Assembly (NCBI GenBank): GCA_012064415.1
Contig: SSNU01000163.1
Span: forward strand, 992,001-1,056,000
DNA: 64,000 bases
Origin: Gyrodactylus bullatarudis
Taxonomy: Eukaryota > Platyhelminthes > Monogenea > Gyrodactylidea > Gyrodactylidae
Reading direction: 5' to 3'
The position numbers and the translations under genes were made by a program. Under the pieces are notes generated by a model. The model worked only from the letters and a program-made list of their open reading frames with translations. It did no database searches and had not been told where the DNA came from. Below are positions 1 through 13,675 of the stretch, piece after piece; position 1 is the stretch's first letter; each line of letters starts with the position of its first letter.

Positions 1-1303
1 TCAATGGAAGCCTTGAAGAAGAGCCCATGGCAGATGATCTTCAAACTCAACCAATGTTTAGTCGAGAGGAAGCTCAGAAAATCTCGAAGCCGGATGATTT
101 GTCTTTAAGAAATCTTCAAGTCAAGTCTTGTGCAAACAATAATAACATTTCAATAGATTCTCGCTCTGTTATGCGGGAGAATGGTGAAAGTCTCACTCAG
201 CTTACTCAGCCCCAGAGGGCTGAAGAGGCTGTTGAAAGCTTACAAATCATCAATATTCCTGAAACTAATATTGATGATATTCCACTTGAAGATTTTGTCA
301 CTCAACCTGCTATAGAAGAAAAAGTGCCAGAAACTCCAGACAAGGTAATTCTCCCTCTCTCTTGATGACTTTTCCACTTTTGTAAAGTCTCTCTTTCATG
401 AAACTAACGATAAACTTCTTTCTTTTCTAGTCTCTTAAATCGAATTATGAGAAAACCGATGGGGACGAAACTAGTCCCAATACTCGTCAAAGTCAATATG
501 AGGACTCCAAAACTCTTGACCTGCTCCTATCACAATTAAATAATAAGGAGAACGTGGCACCAACCACAAAACAACCCCTGGCTCCAGCCTACTTCCACAA
601 GACAGACACCTCAAGTGTGAAGCAAATATTTTTGACCAGCAGTTGTCTCAACTCTGAGCAGAACGCTGAGCTGAATGAATTTGTAAAGAAATTCAGCAAT
701 GTTGTCAAACAATCCTCCTACATTCCAAATATGACAACCCATGTTATCATGTCGGGCCTACCTGAAAAGCCACGTGTTGTCCATAGAACTCTCAAGTTCT
801 TCCTCGCTGTTATGGACCATGCATGGCTAGTTAATACAGAATGGATCAAGGCATGCCTAAAGGCTGGCTACATTGTTGATGAATCCCCCTATGAAATTCA
901 GGGTGATGCTGTTTGTGGAGAATTTCATTGTGGCCCCAAGCGTAGCCGCCTGTTCAAACAAGAGAAAAATGCAAATTTGAAACCTTTATTTGCTAATACA
1001 GCAATTTGTTGTCTCTCACAAATTGCTAACTTACCAGAGAAAGAATTCAAGACCCTTGTTAGTCTGGGCGGAGGCAGCTTCTACTCATCAATCTCTACCA
1101 TTTCTAAGTCACCAATTGTCCAGCGATTCCTTGTGGTTGATAACAGTAAGGAGTTCCCTTCGAATCTTGAACAGATTTGTCGGCAAAATCGTTTAGTCGG
1201 TGTAACCTTGGACTGGTTCTACAATACCATCTCAACATATGAGCGAATACCAATAAATGAGTCATCAGCCCTGTTCCAGAAGCCCTATTATTTTCATAAA
1301 TAG
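1..1303 (+). CDS. BRCA1: BRCA1 homologue, C-terminal part (two exons, 5' end outside window)
   Basis: The two last exons are 1-344 (open in frame from base 3, donor CAAG|GTAATT) and 431-1303 (acceptor TTTTCTAG), joined in phase 0 over an 86-nt intron, giving about 404 C-terminal residues. The first exon encodes an acidic, Ser/Thr/Gln-rich linker without a recognisable domain. The last exon encodes a tandem BRCT pair. BRCT1 runs from the IFLTSS segment to GPKRSR and BRCT2 starts at the AICC segment. The motifs RTLKFFL, GDAVCG and GPKRSR, and the ICC start of BRCT2, match vertebrate BRCA1 better than its partner BARD1. In human BRCA1 the Arg and Lys of RTLK help bind pSer-x-x-Phe partners, and both are kept here. 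The family acts in the nucleus in homologous recombination and as a RING E3 with BARD1; the RING lies outside this window. The stop is TAG at 1301-1303. Confidence 0.88.
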
Positions 1304-1561
1304 TAAGAGAAGAACAAGAACAAAACCTGTGACAAACTGTCTATACGCCTCCATAAATATGCATCTCTTGTTTTCCTCATGTACAAAGATTAACATTCGA
1401 CAAATATTATTATCATTATTATGTATTATATAGGTATTATTATTAATAATTTGGTTGTTGTAAAAGATATTATCCAAACCCACTTGACAAAAGATGACGA
1501 TTTCTCTACCCTCCTCCGACCCCCTCCCCTGAAATCCAGAATAATTTTAATGATACATTAT

Positions 1562-1567
1562 AATAAA
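1562..1567 (+). terminator. candidate poly(A) signal of the BRCA1 gene
   Basis: AATAAA lies about 260 bp after the stop codon in AT-rich 3' sequence. Other A/T hexamers occur nearby, so the choice is uncertain. Confidence 0.3.
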
Positions 1568-4500
1568 TCTTATTTTCTCAACTATCTCACCGTTGAATCC
1601 TTGGCTGAATTTGATTAATTCGGAAATTTAGTCCGACCACTCTCCCTTGATAATAACAATAATAAATATATACAAATATCTACTTACAAGTAAACACAGG
1701 AATATTTATTTTAAAAACATTTTAACTAGTTGAAATCCAATTTTTGTGAAACATCCCTATCGGAAATGGACCAGAAAAATGTTTGAGTTTATCTCCATTC
1801 CCTCACAACCATAGCTGAGTAAATTTGAAGCTTCAAATGTTGATCAAAGAAAAAATGATTTTGAAATATTATTTTCAAAAGTTGCATTTTCACGTAAAAA
1901 CATGAATAAGCTAGATTAAACTTTATCATATCTATGTTCGATTTGGGAAAATTTCGTCCCAAGAAAACACTAAAGAAGAAATTTCAAGGGAAAATGATTA
2001 ATTTGTAATGATTTAAAGGTTGATGGAATTTCAATTTTGTGTTCTAGCTCAGAGATATCACGCAAATCACGAAAGAATTTTTTAAAAAGCAATCTAATTT
2101 TATCAAAAACTTGAAAAAAATAAACTTTTGTTTTAAACAAACCTTTAAAATCTATACTAGGATATCAATTTGTACAGCCAAGAAATACTTGCATATTTTC
2201 TGAAACAATAATCCCTAACTCAATGAGTGACATGTTAAATAATTTGCTTATTCATTCATTCGAGCATGTAAAATTTCCTTCATCACTACTGTATAATGAC
2301 GAAAAAATTTCGCGTTTCTGTTCAATATTTTACTCAGTTAATTTTTATGAATGAATTTTGATGGATAAGAAAATTACTACCATGATTCATTCAAATTAAT
2401 AACACAGCATTGTGTGTATGTCAATACCACTATCAATACAGTAGTGGTAGATTTGAGTGATTTAACAATGCGATAAAAAAAACCCGAAATAAATATATAC
2501 ATCTACCTTTTTTTGCAAACATTATGTAACGTCCTTTTCAAATGATAATGCAGTCATAATTCTTTTATCCTCACTCTATACATTATCCTATATAGTAATA
2601 TCGTTTTTTTTTCAATAGAAAGCATAACAATCTATACATTTATTCATTACTATCTAATGTGTATATCTCATTATTATTGTGCATGTATGAGTAACGACGA
2701 TTTCCCATGAGCACAGAAATATTAATTTGATGGATGAAAAAAAAACATCAAGCTTACATGTATGATTTTTTCATATCCTAGCCTGGATTATTCATACAGT
2801 ACATTAATTGTATAATGGGTATAACAATTTCATGGCAATGCATTTCATTAGGGAATGAGAAAATAAAATCTACTCCATTCGACACGCTCTTAAATGGAGT
2901 CATGAACCTTGGGTAATGGAATCAATGCTGTCTAAATGTATATAAAACCGGATAGTAATCACATACTAAGCATTTAACAAAAACCGAATCAAACACAAAC
3001 TATCTATAGTAATCACATACTAAACATTAATTAATGTTAGCGTGAATTTTGAAACTCGAGGAGGCGATTTATTAAATCTGTAAGCCTCTATATAATTACC
3101 AGATAAATTTTCTAAGAGAGTTTCAAAGTTTCGAAATTTGCAACAGCTTTGATATAAAAATAAACAACTAAAATTAAAATAGATTATCGATTTAATTCTT
3201 CGAGTGATGTTCTCCTTTATCTGTAGGTCGAAGTTATGCGCGTATTACTTTCTCGAAGAGAAACAGTAGTACGGTAAGGAACAAGTTATTTTTTTCCCAC
3301 AATGAATAAACAATAGAAAGATAATGTACTGTAATATTCTGTGTTTGTGTGTAAGTTATATATGATATTAATGAAATAAAAATAATTATACAAATAAAAA
3401 TTGCTACATGCTTTATGAAAGAGGGGTAGATAAATACTTGTACATACGTTAAACTAATATTATTACAATTTTCTAATACAATTCCCTTTCCAAGGTTGAC
3501 GAGATATGGCTCAATGCTTGAGTGTTGATGCCTCTTACGTGATGCATTCTAATAATACTTGCTAGTTTGCTTGCTTTTAGTATCTTTTCGAGCATTGAAA
3601 AAAAACTATGCGAAATCGTTAAGCGAGCGAGCGAACGAGAAATAGACATACCATACTGTACTAAGGTACAGTACTAATAGGAGGGATCATCTGTCCCTAT
3701 TTTCAATGTTTTAAGAGAGTAATAGAGAGTAGTAATAGTAGTATCAATTATATTTGTTATCTCGAGTGTGAAATTGCTTACCCTTTTGCATTACCTTAGG
3801 GTGAGCAATTTATGAATACCAAAGTCGGCTACCAAGTTCATATTAAAGATAACATTTTTAACTGAAAGATACCTAAAACACACCCCTCATTAGAAAGGAA
3901 ATTTATTAACCCTTTCAGTACTGTGGCTACATTTTACCAAATATAAAATAAAGCTCTAAATTTCTGTTAACTAAAGGGTAATGTCCCTGAAATTTAGTTT
4001 ATATAATCTTATCATTGGTACTGTAGGGATAAAAAAATTGAACAGCTTAGACAATATATATAGAGATAAGACGTGATTTCACTGGTGTATTAACCTCTAC
4101 TCTAGTCCTCCTGCCTGACGTAGATTAATCCGAGTTAGAAGAAATGGATTGTGCGGATGATTATAAAGCAAGTGATAGAAAAGTTTAAAGTGACGAGGAC
4201 GAAATTCAACTGGAAGATTTTCATGCATCAGAAGAATGGCAGAAAATCTTCGTACAGAATCGAGTATTTTCCATATCTTACTCAAGGTCTACACGAGTCC
4301 AAATATTATTTCCAATTTTTTTTTTCTGTCTTATTGTGATCGTAAAAATCAACTTTTGTTCACTCTCTCACGTTGAAATCAACAAAACTTTTCTACTCAA
4401 AATAAAAAAAAATGGGAATTTGGCGCTACTTCATGATTTCAATTTTTTTTCTTCATATCGAGAAAGTGTATCTCATGATCCAAAAAATCTTGATCGAATT

Positions 4501-7500
4501 TGATTTCATGATGAAAAAAATGAGAATTATGTGAAGCTGGTAAATTCCTTACCTCATATCAACTACAGCTCTAGTTAAAAGGTTATTTCAAATACAATAT
4601 CCTTTCATTCTACTACATAAAAATAATTGAGATTTTTGAATCATTTCGAAAAATAAATCGAGAAATCATCATCTGAGAATTGGGGACACTATATCGTTAT
4701 GTACTCACTGTTTTATTGTATTACTCCATATAAAAAATCTAGGCTATCATCTTTAGTCTCTCTACTGTTTCTAACACAGTCTGTGTGAGTAAAAGTGAAG
4801 TACACGCTATATCCATATGTGTTTGTGTGCTTATCTCACCTCAAGGCAATATTTCGATAATTCAAGCAAAAAGATGGGATTATCTTTCAAAATGACGATG
4901 ATTACATAATAATAACACGTTGAATGTGTGTGAAATTAGAACACAAGAGAATCTATATTCACCTATACTACTTAGGTATTATTCTATTTCTCAACTTAGT
5001 GTTCCCTCTTACTCACTAGCCATGGACTCTCTCCTCTATATATAATTCTCAGAAATTCCTCACTACGAACAAAATAGAATACCACAATAACTATAGGGAG
5101 AGAGATTGGAAAGAAATCCTCTGCTCTGTTTCCCCTTTGGAATAAGGGAAATGAAAAAATTCAAGGGTCAGGTGGTATGCAATGAATGGGCACTTTTCAA
5201 TCTGGTAACGTATGCTGAGGTGCAGACACTCTTGAAATATATCAATCAGAAATTGGAGGCTGTAGAGTAATGAACAAGATCAATGTTTTTCAGCATTGCA
5301 TTTTTAGTAATCTAATATAATCCATGCTTAAAATGATTGAAGTTCTAAGGGATCTTCTCTGGATCTTCGTTCTTCAAGCTATAATACATGATGCCAACCT
5401 ACAAAGGAGATCCCTTACTTGGAAATTATTTTGTAAGAAAATTTAACTCTTGAGAAGTCTTGTTATTTAATTATAGATCTCGAAAGGATTACTATACAAT
5501 AAAAAAATCTTAAAAAACATTCTAGAGTCTTTTTAAATCCGTAGAAGCCTAATAAAAAGGAACTCAAAAGTTCAAGCAGTGAAAACGATCAAGAAATCAG
5601 AAGATCATATGGGGTTTCGTCTTCAATCTCAATGAATAGTAGTACGATAGGTGGAAAATTTATTGAGATATCTTTTTCTATGAATCGTATGGTCTAAATG
5701 CTTTGAAGAATAAATGAGAAATACCAAGTGTGTCTCACACTCACTACTATAATGCAATCATGATTTCTCAAACACTAGGACTACATATTGATTACAATCG
5801 ATATGCACTCCATAATGAAGATAAGAGTAGGGGAACAAGAGAGGAGTGGAGATTATATCCTCTATGGATTCTAATCAGTTTCACTTTTCATTAAAACAAA
5901 ACACAAAAAATAATTAAAATGTATTACAATACTCACTTCTACTCAGAGAGTACAGTAATTCAGGCATTCAGTGATTTGGCGTAAGGGTAGAATTCTTCTC
6001 ATCATCACAAGATTGAGAAAGGATTTGAGAGTATGCAGTAGATAATCAAGACGAGTGATTGAATTTAAATTTATTCCTACAAAAAGATGAGATTCTCCCG
6101 TACATTAGTTAATATGATGAAGGGATTAATTTCTTCTCTGCTAATAACAAAATATATGAGTCTTTAATTATAATAATAATTTTGAACCAAATTTGTTCTA
6201 ATGATTCTCCGTTATGTCATTCGGTTTTAAAAATCCAAAGCTTTTCAAATCGCCGCTCAATTTTCAATGAATTTTTACTACGCAATCACTAATATCTAGG
6301 AATATCTAGGCCATTTAATGAGTTTCTTAATTTTTACCTTCAAAAATAGTAATCTTGTCATCAAAAGAGGCTTCATGGTTAATTTCGTTGTTTTATCATG
6401 TCCGTTAGATATTGCTGGAAAAATCGACAATGACATAATGGGGAATGACTTTCACGCTTTAAAATTATGCAAAACATGATCTGAGTACTAAAATTTATCA
6501 GAAAAGTAAGTCTTCTCGTGAGTTGTTCGGAGAAAAAAAAATTTCACCCTAGCCTAGCCAAGACTGTGTTATCGAATGAGTTCAAATGTCACATCTGCAT
6601 CTTCTCTAACACACGAGTTGATATCGCATTCATATGTATTTTAGTTAATTAGGAATACACTCTATTCAGTGATGACTTCGTTTTAACCCATGTATGGCTA
6701 TTAATTAAAACATTCTAAACATGAGGGCTAGTTAGTTCATCAGAGATACAAACTCTAAAATAGGAAAGGATGTATGTAAAAATCAGATTACAGGAAAATA
6801 CATCTTTCCTACTCATATGTAAACATTGCATTAGTAAAATGTTGATGCTGAAAGCTCCAAATGATAACTTTTCTTTTGAGTCATCAATGCAGTCATACAT
6901 CTGATGTCTCTTTCCTTTTTTTCTGTATAGAGGTAACTAATACACTAATTTTCACTCCCTTTAAATTATGATTTCCAGGTACACTCATTGCTAATACATC
7001 ACTGTACTAATAGAATATTGGATATCCCCCTGAGCATATACATATGTACGCTTCCAGGACGGGGACAAGGATACATGTTATTATTCATTTTTCATGTGCT
7101 ACAAACATGCTGATTGCATGTGTGTAGTTAATTTATTAAACGTTTATTACAGGAAGTCCATTGACTCATAGAAGGGAATGAAATTCGAAAGAAAATTATA
7201 CTTTTTATCCTGAAAAATAATAAAAATTGGAATCTATACAGCTAAAAATGATGCATTACTCTGAGATCTGTGACAGCCAATGAATGAGAAAGGGTTCATT
7301 TTATTCTTGTTAGATAATTTTAGATGGATTCCTAAAGAGACAAACTGGTTAATAACAGAGGCCTAAAAGAATTTTCCAAAGGAATTCAAAGTCAATTTGA
7401 GATTCTAGAATTTGATTTTGGACCCTATTTTTTAATATAAAAACAAAAAATATTGAAAATTTTCAAGTCAAAACAAGAAAAGGAAACATTCAAATAATCT

Positions 7501-8900
7501 AAAAAATTATTTAAATTGATAAAATCTGAAAACAATGAAAAAAACGAAAATTCATGATCTCATCAGAATCCCTCGAAATGGTCAAGGGTACGATCATGCA
7601 AAATATATTATTTTAGGAATAAATCTCTCTTGATACATTATTAAGAGAATGAACATTTTATTAACCAAGTGTAATTTCCGTTTAAACTCAATTAAAGGGA
7701 AGAGAATACCATGTGAGGCATGTGTGCGAATTAATCTCAGAAAGAGAGAAAGCATTACTTAAAGTAGATTAGTGAGAACTGAGCAAAAGCAAGTGGGAAG
7801 TTTGTTCCCCCTTTTATTTGTTCTCGAAGTGTCATTTAAATTTTACAGGAAATATTTCTCCATTCTCAGTCAATGGAGAAACATGCAAATCTCTCAGGGA
7901 CACATGCAAAATGTTCTCTCCTTTTATAGAAGAACGTAAACAAATGCAGAAATTTGAATTTAGAGAGAGAGAGATAGCAATTGATTGACATTTTGATTGG
8001 TAATTTGTTAATGCCATACATTGAAGAATGTGGTGGCCAAAGTCTTGCAAATAATAATAATTATAATAATGATTAGTATTTATTAAATCATAATAACAAT
8101 AACGCAGTAGCAGAGATGAGTTGGTAAACATTGCCAGAGAAGAAGAATTTGCCAATTGTATATATATAGAGTGAGTAAATAAACTTGGAGCATGAAAAAG
8201 AGGAAAATTATCATGTCACTGTATTTAATTAATCAAATAAACATCTTCTGCTGCCCTGTAGTCTTCCCATATGTTTAATACAGAGGGGAAAGATTATGGT
8301 TAGAATCCTTGTGAGACTCAAGTATAATTCGAGTATACATTGATCTAAACTTTATCCACTAAAGTTTAAGAGATAGCTCTTTTTTCATTACTTTAGGCTA
8401 TTGAAAAGTAGCATGTAATAGGAAAATTTGTCGAAACCATCGTTACATTCAATGGAATGTTTCATTGCATTAAATGTTTGACATCTCAAAATTTAATTAA
8501 TTCATAGTCACACCCGAAATCTCTCTCCACCTGCTGTGAAGACGCATAGACCCAGACGTGTCATGTGAGTCAGTGCTGTGTTGCAAATGTATGAAGAATA
8601 TGCTAAATTCAACTTTATTTCTGGTAATTAAGTATGGAATGTTCCTTTGAGTTTTCATCAGAGTAGAGTCCCCTAGGAATAATTGTTGATTGAGCATTTA
8701 TACAGATAATAATTGATATTGAGATAAAAGTTTATGCTTCCTGTACATGAATGAAATGAATTCCCAGAAGCCTCTTTGAAAATAATCGAGGAAGGCTATA
8801 GTTCTGATTAATCTAATCTATCTCTATCAGGGAGATATAGAGAAAATAAAAACTTTGAACTACATGGACTACGACAAGATGATAGCAGTCGATTTGCATC
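1568..8900. other. gene-free AT-rich intergenic stretch
   Basis: I see no exon with splice sites and coding bias on either strand. Short open frames are sparse and low-complexity. A half copy of the CCCTTTCGG-type MITE end lies near 3907 (AACCCTTTCAGTACTG). A short direct repeat with the core TAGTAATCACATACTAA lies at about 2953 and 3008. Several purine-rich and CT-rich tracts are present, such as the GAGCGAGCGAACGAG region near 3625. Confidence 0.6.
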
Positions 8901-8910
8901 GATATAAAGC

Positions 8911-9515
8911 TAGCCGATATGAAGATGATGAGAATTTGCTATTTTTACAAAAAACTCGATATCTTTCTCCGGATTCACAGAAAAAAACAATTTTTTCAAT
9001 TCTAAAACGGAATGAGCCAATGAGTTGTTGATATTCCGAAAAAAATCCAATCTGAACATAATTGGGCCAATTTTTGAATATTGAAAATGCACCAATCTCC
9101 ACTTTTTTAACTTTTGAACCCAGAATTTTTATCGATTTCGATCATTCGAATCAGTCAAGTGATGATATTTGGGATCATCATTGAACAAAGATTTCGAATT
9201 CACCCGCAGAAGTTTACTGAAAATCGTCATTAGTGTGGGAAATCGAACCATTTGAAATTTTCGATTATCACTTATTTGCTTCAAATCATCGAAATCGATA
9301 AAAATTCTGGGTTCAAAAGTTAAAAAAGTGGAGATTGGTGCATTTTCAATATTCAAAAATTGGCCCAATTATGTTCAGATTGGATTTTTTTCGGAATATC
9401 AACAACTCATTGGCTCATTCCGTTTTAGAATTGAAAAAATTGTTTTTTTCTGTGAATCCGGAGAAAGATATCGAGTTTTTTGTAAAAATAGCAAATTCTC
9501 ATCATCATATAACAA
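8911..9515. repeat. foldback element with perfect 219-bp arms (GATATGAAG family)
   Basis: The arms are 8924-9142 and 9288-9506, with no mismatch in my base-by-base comparison, around a 145-bp spacer. Outside the perfect part the left flank carries GATATGAAG, the terminal motif of several related foldback copies in this window. The identical 60-residue open frames on opposite strands here are translations of the two arms and not genes. No transposase is present. It may be a non-autonomous DNA transposon or a recent palindromic duplication. As RNA it would form a 219-bp hairpin. Confidence 0.85.
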
Positions 9516-12500
9516 CGTAGAACAAACTTGATGTCTGAACAGAAAAGAAGTAGCTTAAAACTCCTAAGGCTTGAAGAGATTTTATTCTTTTAGTAGATTT
9601 TTATTTGAGATGCGTCGAGTAAATGCTTTCTGTTTAAGGCCGGCTGATATGAAGTGTGAAAATTATGTATATGATATCTTTTGAAATCTAAATTCAAATG
9701 TAGAAAAAAAAGCTTGTTCCGAATTTCAAGTTGATTCTAAAGTAAGAGAACGATCAAAAGTTGTCTTTTAGGATCACGATTCAGTTTAATCTCACTTTAG
9801 ATACGATAGAGTTCATCCGAAATGGGCAGAACTTGAAAATTTTCGAGTATTGTTCATTCTCTAACGAAATACAATCGGGAAAGGAATCGAATGAAGAAGG
9901 AATAAGTGAGAGAGAGAGATAGAGAAAATACCCACTCTCTCCACAAAAAAATACAGTATTCGACTACTACTTATTTGAAGAAAACTTTCATTTAATCTTG
10001 AAATTATTTCTCTCAAGGTGAATTGAGGATGTAGAGAGAGAGAGGGAATTAGTATTTCTCAGGAAATTCTTAATCTCTCATCTTCACCATCATAATTATA
10101 ATTTTTCTCAGAGTTTTCTCCCCCTCTGTGTATTTTGTCCATTTTCATGGAGATTATACACATTCAGGATGTCAGTTAAGAGTTATTAAATTTTATATTA
10201 ATATCATCCTACTACTACTCAGTAAGGAAACTCATTCAAAATAGTTAGTAGTAAATACGTAATATATTTGAGAGGAAAAATGGATATGAATGAATTCTCA
10301 CAAATTGGACTAAAATATGTATTTTATGGTCAAGGAGATTACAATTCTGGTAACAGTCCATTTCCATGTTCAACAAAACACGCATAAATGACACTTGAAA
10401 ATAATTTCACAGCAAGACATTCATCCAGTAAGATGAGGAATAAAGACTTTGCAGAATTTACTCTTGTGAGGAACATCTCTTATCTTCTGTTAAATATATC
10501 TTTTTCTACATGTAGAGATCTAATCTTGTGAACCAGCCTATTTGTTCAGTGAATTAAAATACTCTGAATTGGTCGTAAAGTTGATTGAAAATCTGTAAGT
10601 TTCAAAGCTTATTGATACGCTGTCCGATTCTCTGTCGATCGATTTGAATTTTGTTGCGGGGTGTGGAACAATATGTGGAAAAATATTTTCATTGAAAGAA
10701 AGATAACAATCGTAGTATTTCATCAATTAAATTAATCTACAACTTCATATTTGTTCTGATTTTTAGGTGTTAACAAATTGAGATTTACGACGTATATGAA
10801 AATGTACGTACTCTATTTATTTATTAAATAATAACGAGACTAATTCCACATTTGAGGGAATCTTTCAATCCTTCCTAGGTTTATAAAACTCACCAGACAG
10901 AACACACTACGCACTATAGTGAAATAATGGAAAAAAGGGAAGAGAGTAGATGATGAAAGGAACTCATTAACGTTGTTCCCTCATTCAATAATTCTCCCCC
11001 ACAAGGAGTAATAAGGATAATAAAAGAGCATGTACTGGTTTCATATCATTCAAAGGGATGTCTTTCCCATCAAAGGATACCCACTCTGTTTTATAATTTT
11101 TCTTTTTCAAATAGTTTTTTCCAATTAATTAGAGAGAAGTAATTTACAGAAGAGGAGGGAGTGGAAGATAAAATATCATCATCCTTTTCATCGTCATCAT
11201 CATCATTTTTAAACTGATTGTATCTAACTATATTCCTTCTTCTCTCGTTTCATTGTACAGTCCATAATGTTACCATTACCTTAAATTTTAAACTATTCCA
11301 CTTATCTGGCATTGGAATCATTGTACATTCATGTAAAGTGTAATCTGAGTGAATTTTACAAAAAGCTATTCAGATTTTCTCAGAATTCTTCTGTGTATTT
11401 TGAACTAGTAATACTGCGTGATAGATGAGCTAACTACTTACAAACCAACCTAGATATTCTTGGAATATCTTGGTTTTTAATTCAGTGAATATAATAAGCT
11501 TGATCACTGGGAAACGAGGAATCAGATAGACATTGACGATACATCAGTAAGAAAAACATTACATTTAGCATCAGATTTACTCCGGAAACTTGAACATTTC
11601 TTGTTACAACACATTTTAATTTATCTATTTATCCAAAAATGGTTGCCTATTTTTACTGGCAATTTTGAATGCTTTTCGAACGCCAAAAATTCATTATGAG
11701 TGTAATTTTTTTTAAATCCCTATTTAAAATTGAACATTTTCTTATGAGATGGGAACATTCTGAGCACAGATTTGGTATCAGCATGAAAATATACACGAGT
11801 AGTAAGTTACAGCACAAGTATGATTTGATAAGATTACCTAATTAGATAAAATACTAAATAATGAGTACATGAGAGGATAACATACCTAAAGAGTAGTCAT
11901 TTTCTTGATTAGTTATTCCCTCTATTCAAATAAATTGAGTAATGACCCTTGTTCTCTGATATTTATGACAAGTGGCCTTTAATTTATTAAATTACTCTAT
12001 AAACTGTAGACTTTGTCCTTCAGGGGAATGATATTTTGAAAAATACAGAATAACTTCGATGTATAATTTCCATCAATTCGGATCGTTGCTTTATTCTTAC
12101 ATATCTTTTGCCCTCTTTCGGAAATTTTCAAATTTTGAACGTTTTTTATTTTAATTTTTGTTAATTATATTCGATTTTATTAACTTTATGCAGTTATAAA
12201 TAGTTTAAATATATTATTTAAATAGTTTTTCATATCTTAAATTTTGAATGTAAAAGATTAAGACATTTTAAATGAAAATATAAATCAAGAGAATATTAAG
12301 AACGTACGCTTTCTACATCAAAAAACATTTGTACTCCAGACGATCCTCAATAAATTTACCTTCTTTTCATAGCCATAACTTTACTTATGTGAAACCTGTA
12401 GACTGAAATTATCCGAAAAAAAAGAAAAAATTACTGGATAAAATACACACATTGGACAATTCGAGTATGTGGCATATGAAGAATGGAATATTGTAGTCTA

Positions 12501-12913
12501 GATTATGTGGATTATATTGTATTATATATCGAGTGAAAAATCTCAATTACTCTGTTCCTTTTACTGTATTTATCTCTCCTATTTACATAATTCAGATTGC
12601 CCCATGGGCTTTATTTCCTACTTCTCTCAAGTGGGGTCAGAGGACTTGAATTTCATCTTTCCACTTGCATTCTTGATTTGTTTCTTTGAAAAATAAAGAA
12701 GAATGAGGATATAATTCGCTTATAATTGTGTCATCTAGGCTATTGGGCCTATATAGGCAGGTGATAAACTTTGATTTATCTGAATTAATTGAAGTCTTTT
12801 TTTGAGGATTTCATAGATCACAGCCCTTTCATCTTTTGATCTTTCTTTGAATTTTTTTATAAACTCGTGTAATCTAAAAAGTTTATTTCTTCTGGTTAGT
12901 CACAATAAAAACT
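9516..12913. other. gene-free AT-rich stretch
   Basis: No supported coding segment. A GATATGAAG-like fragment lies near 9650 (GGCTGATATGAAG), probably a remnant of the foldback family. The rest holds simple AT-rich and GA-rich tracts. Confidence 0.55.
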
Positions 12914-13122
12914 TTAACCCTTTCGGTGCCGAGGCTATTTCACAATTTTTATAAAAACCAAAATTTAGCTATGAAGATACCAAGATATTTGGCCAAAAAT
13001 ATTACTAATGCAAGTTCACATTGTGGACTTCAATTTAAACTTTAATTGATCCAGAAACCTATCAAACTTGTAAAGTTATGAAGGTTCAAAAATATTGGAA
13101 AATGGACACCGAAAGGTTTAAA
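12914..13122. repeat. MITE with CCCTTTCGGTG ends
   Basis: The left end reads TTAACCCTTTCGGTGCCG and the right end is its near reverse complement (GACACCGAAAGGTTTAAA), spanning about 209 bp. There is no open frame. The same ends recur at 14578 and 15049, and a half copy lies near 3907, so this is an interspersed family. Confidence 0.65.
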
Positions 13123-13487
13123 AGGGCCAACTCTGTTTCATTCTAAAGGTTAGTATTTCAAAAAATCGAAAGAACTTGAATGCGTTAAAGATTTCCTGAA
13201 ATCTCTTTTTTCAATAAAAAAACTGGTATAAAAACATGGTATAGACTTCATAAAAAAAATAAAGATAGTTGAAAATAAATAGGTATTGAATCGTGTGGGA
13301 GTTGAATTTCTTGATCATTTACAAAGATCTATCAAATTTTAAAACCTATCGAATTGTAAAACGAGCCCTAATATCTAGATTTGCAATGATGTCATTTTGG
13401 TTCTCAAGAATCTTCTTTACTGGATGAGACATTTGTGATCGAAATTCTGGCTCTGGAGTAAAAAATCATTCAAAACTGGAAATCATT

Positions 13488-13675
13488 CTGCCGATGTGGC
13501 GTGGTGGTATCTCTCTCCTCTCTTCAGGACCCTCTTATTCTTGTCCAGGGTTCAAACCCTCCCACACCGGGCACATTGAACACTCTTTAGTAAAGAGTCT
13601 ATACCTGTTCCCTAATTTGTACAAATCATTATTTATATGAATAAATGTTTCAATTTCAAAAAAATATTCTAACAA
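13488..13675 (+). repeat. tRNA-derived SINE
   Basis: A pol III box A (TGGCGTGGTGG, 13497-13507) is followed 42 nt later by a box B (GGTTCAAACCC, 13549-13559) inside a T-arm-like stem (CCAGGG...CCCTCC). An unrelated body and an A-rich tail near 13660-13675 follow. The cloverleaf is not complete, so this is not a tRNA gene. The head-body-tail order is typical of SINEs. Confidence 0.65.

Noticed and set aside
554..1303. Independent BRCT gene starting at 554
   Set aside because: Base 554 is an internal GTG codon; the frame is open back to the acceptor at 431 and joins the upstream exon in phase.
431..1303. BARD1 instead of BRCA1
   Set aside because: BARD1 also has tandem BRCTs and GGG-type turns, but RTLKFFL, GDAVCG and the ICC start of BRCT2 are BRCA1 features.
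8869..9531. Two identical open frames of about 60-77 codons on opposite strands
   Set aside because: They are translations of the two arms of a perfect inverted repeat, with no domain or start context.
13488..13675. tRNA gene
   Set aside because: Box A and box B are good, but no complete cloverleaf or acceptor pairing; an unrelated body and A-rich tail indicate a SINE.
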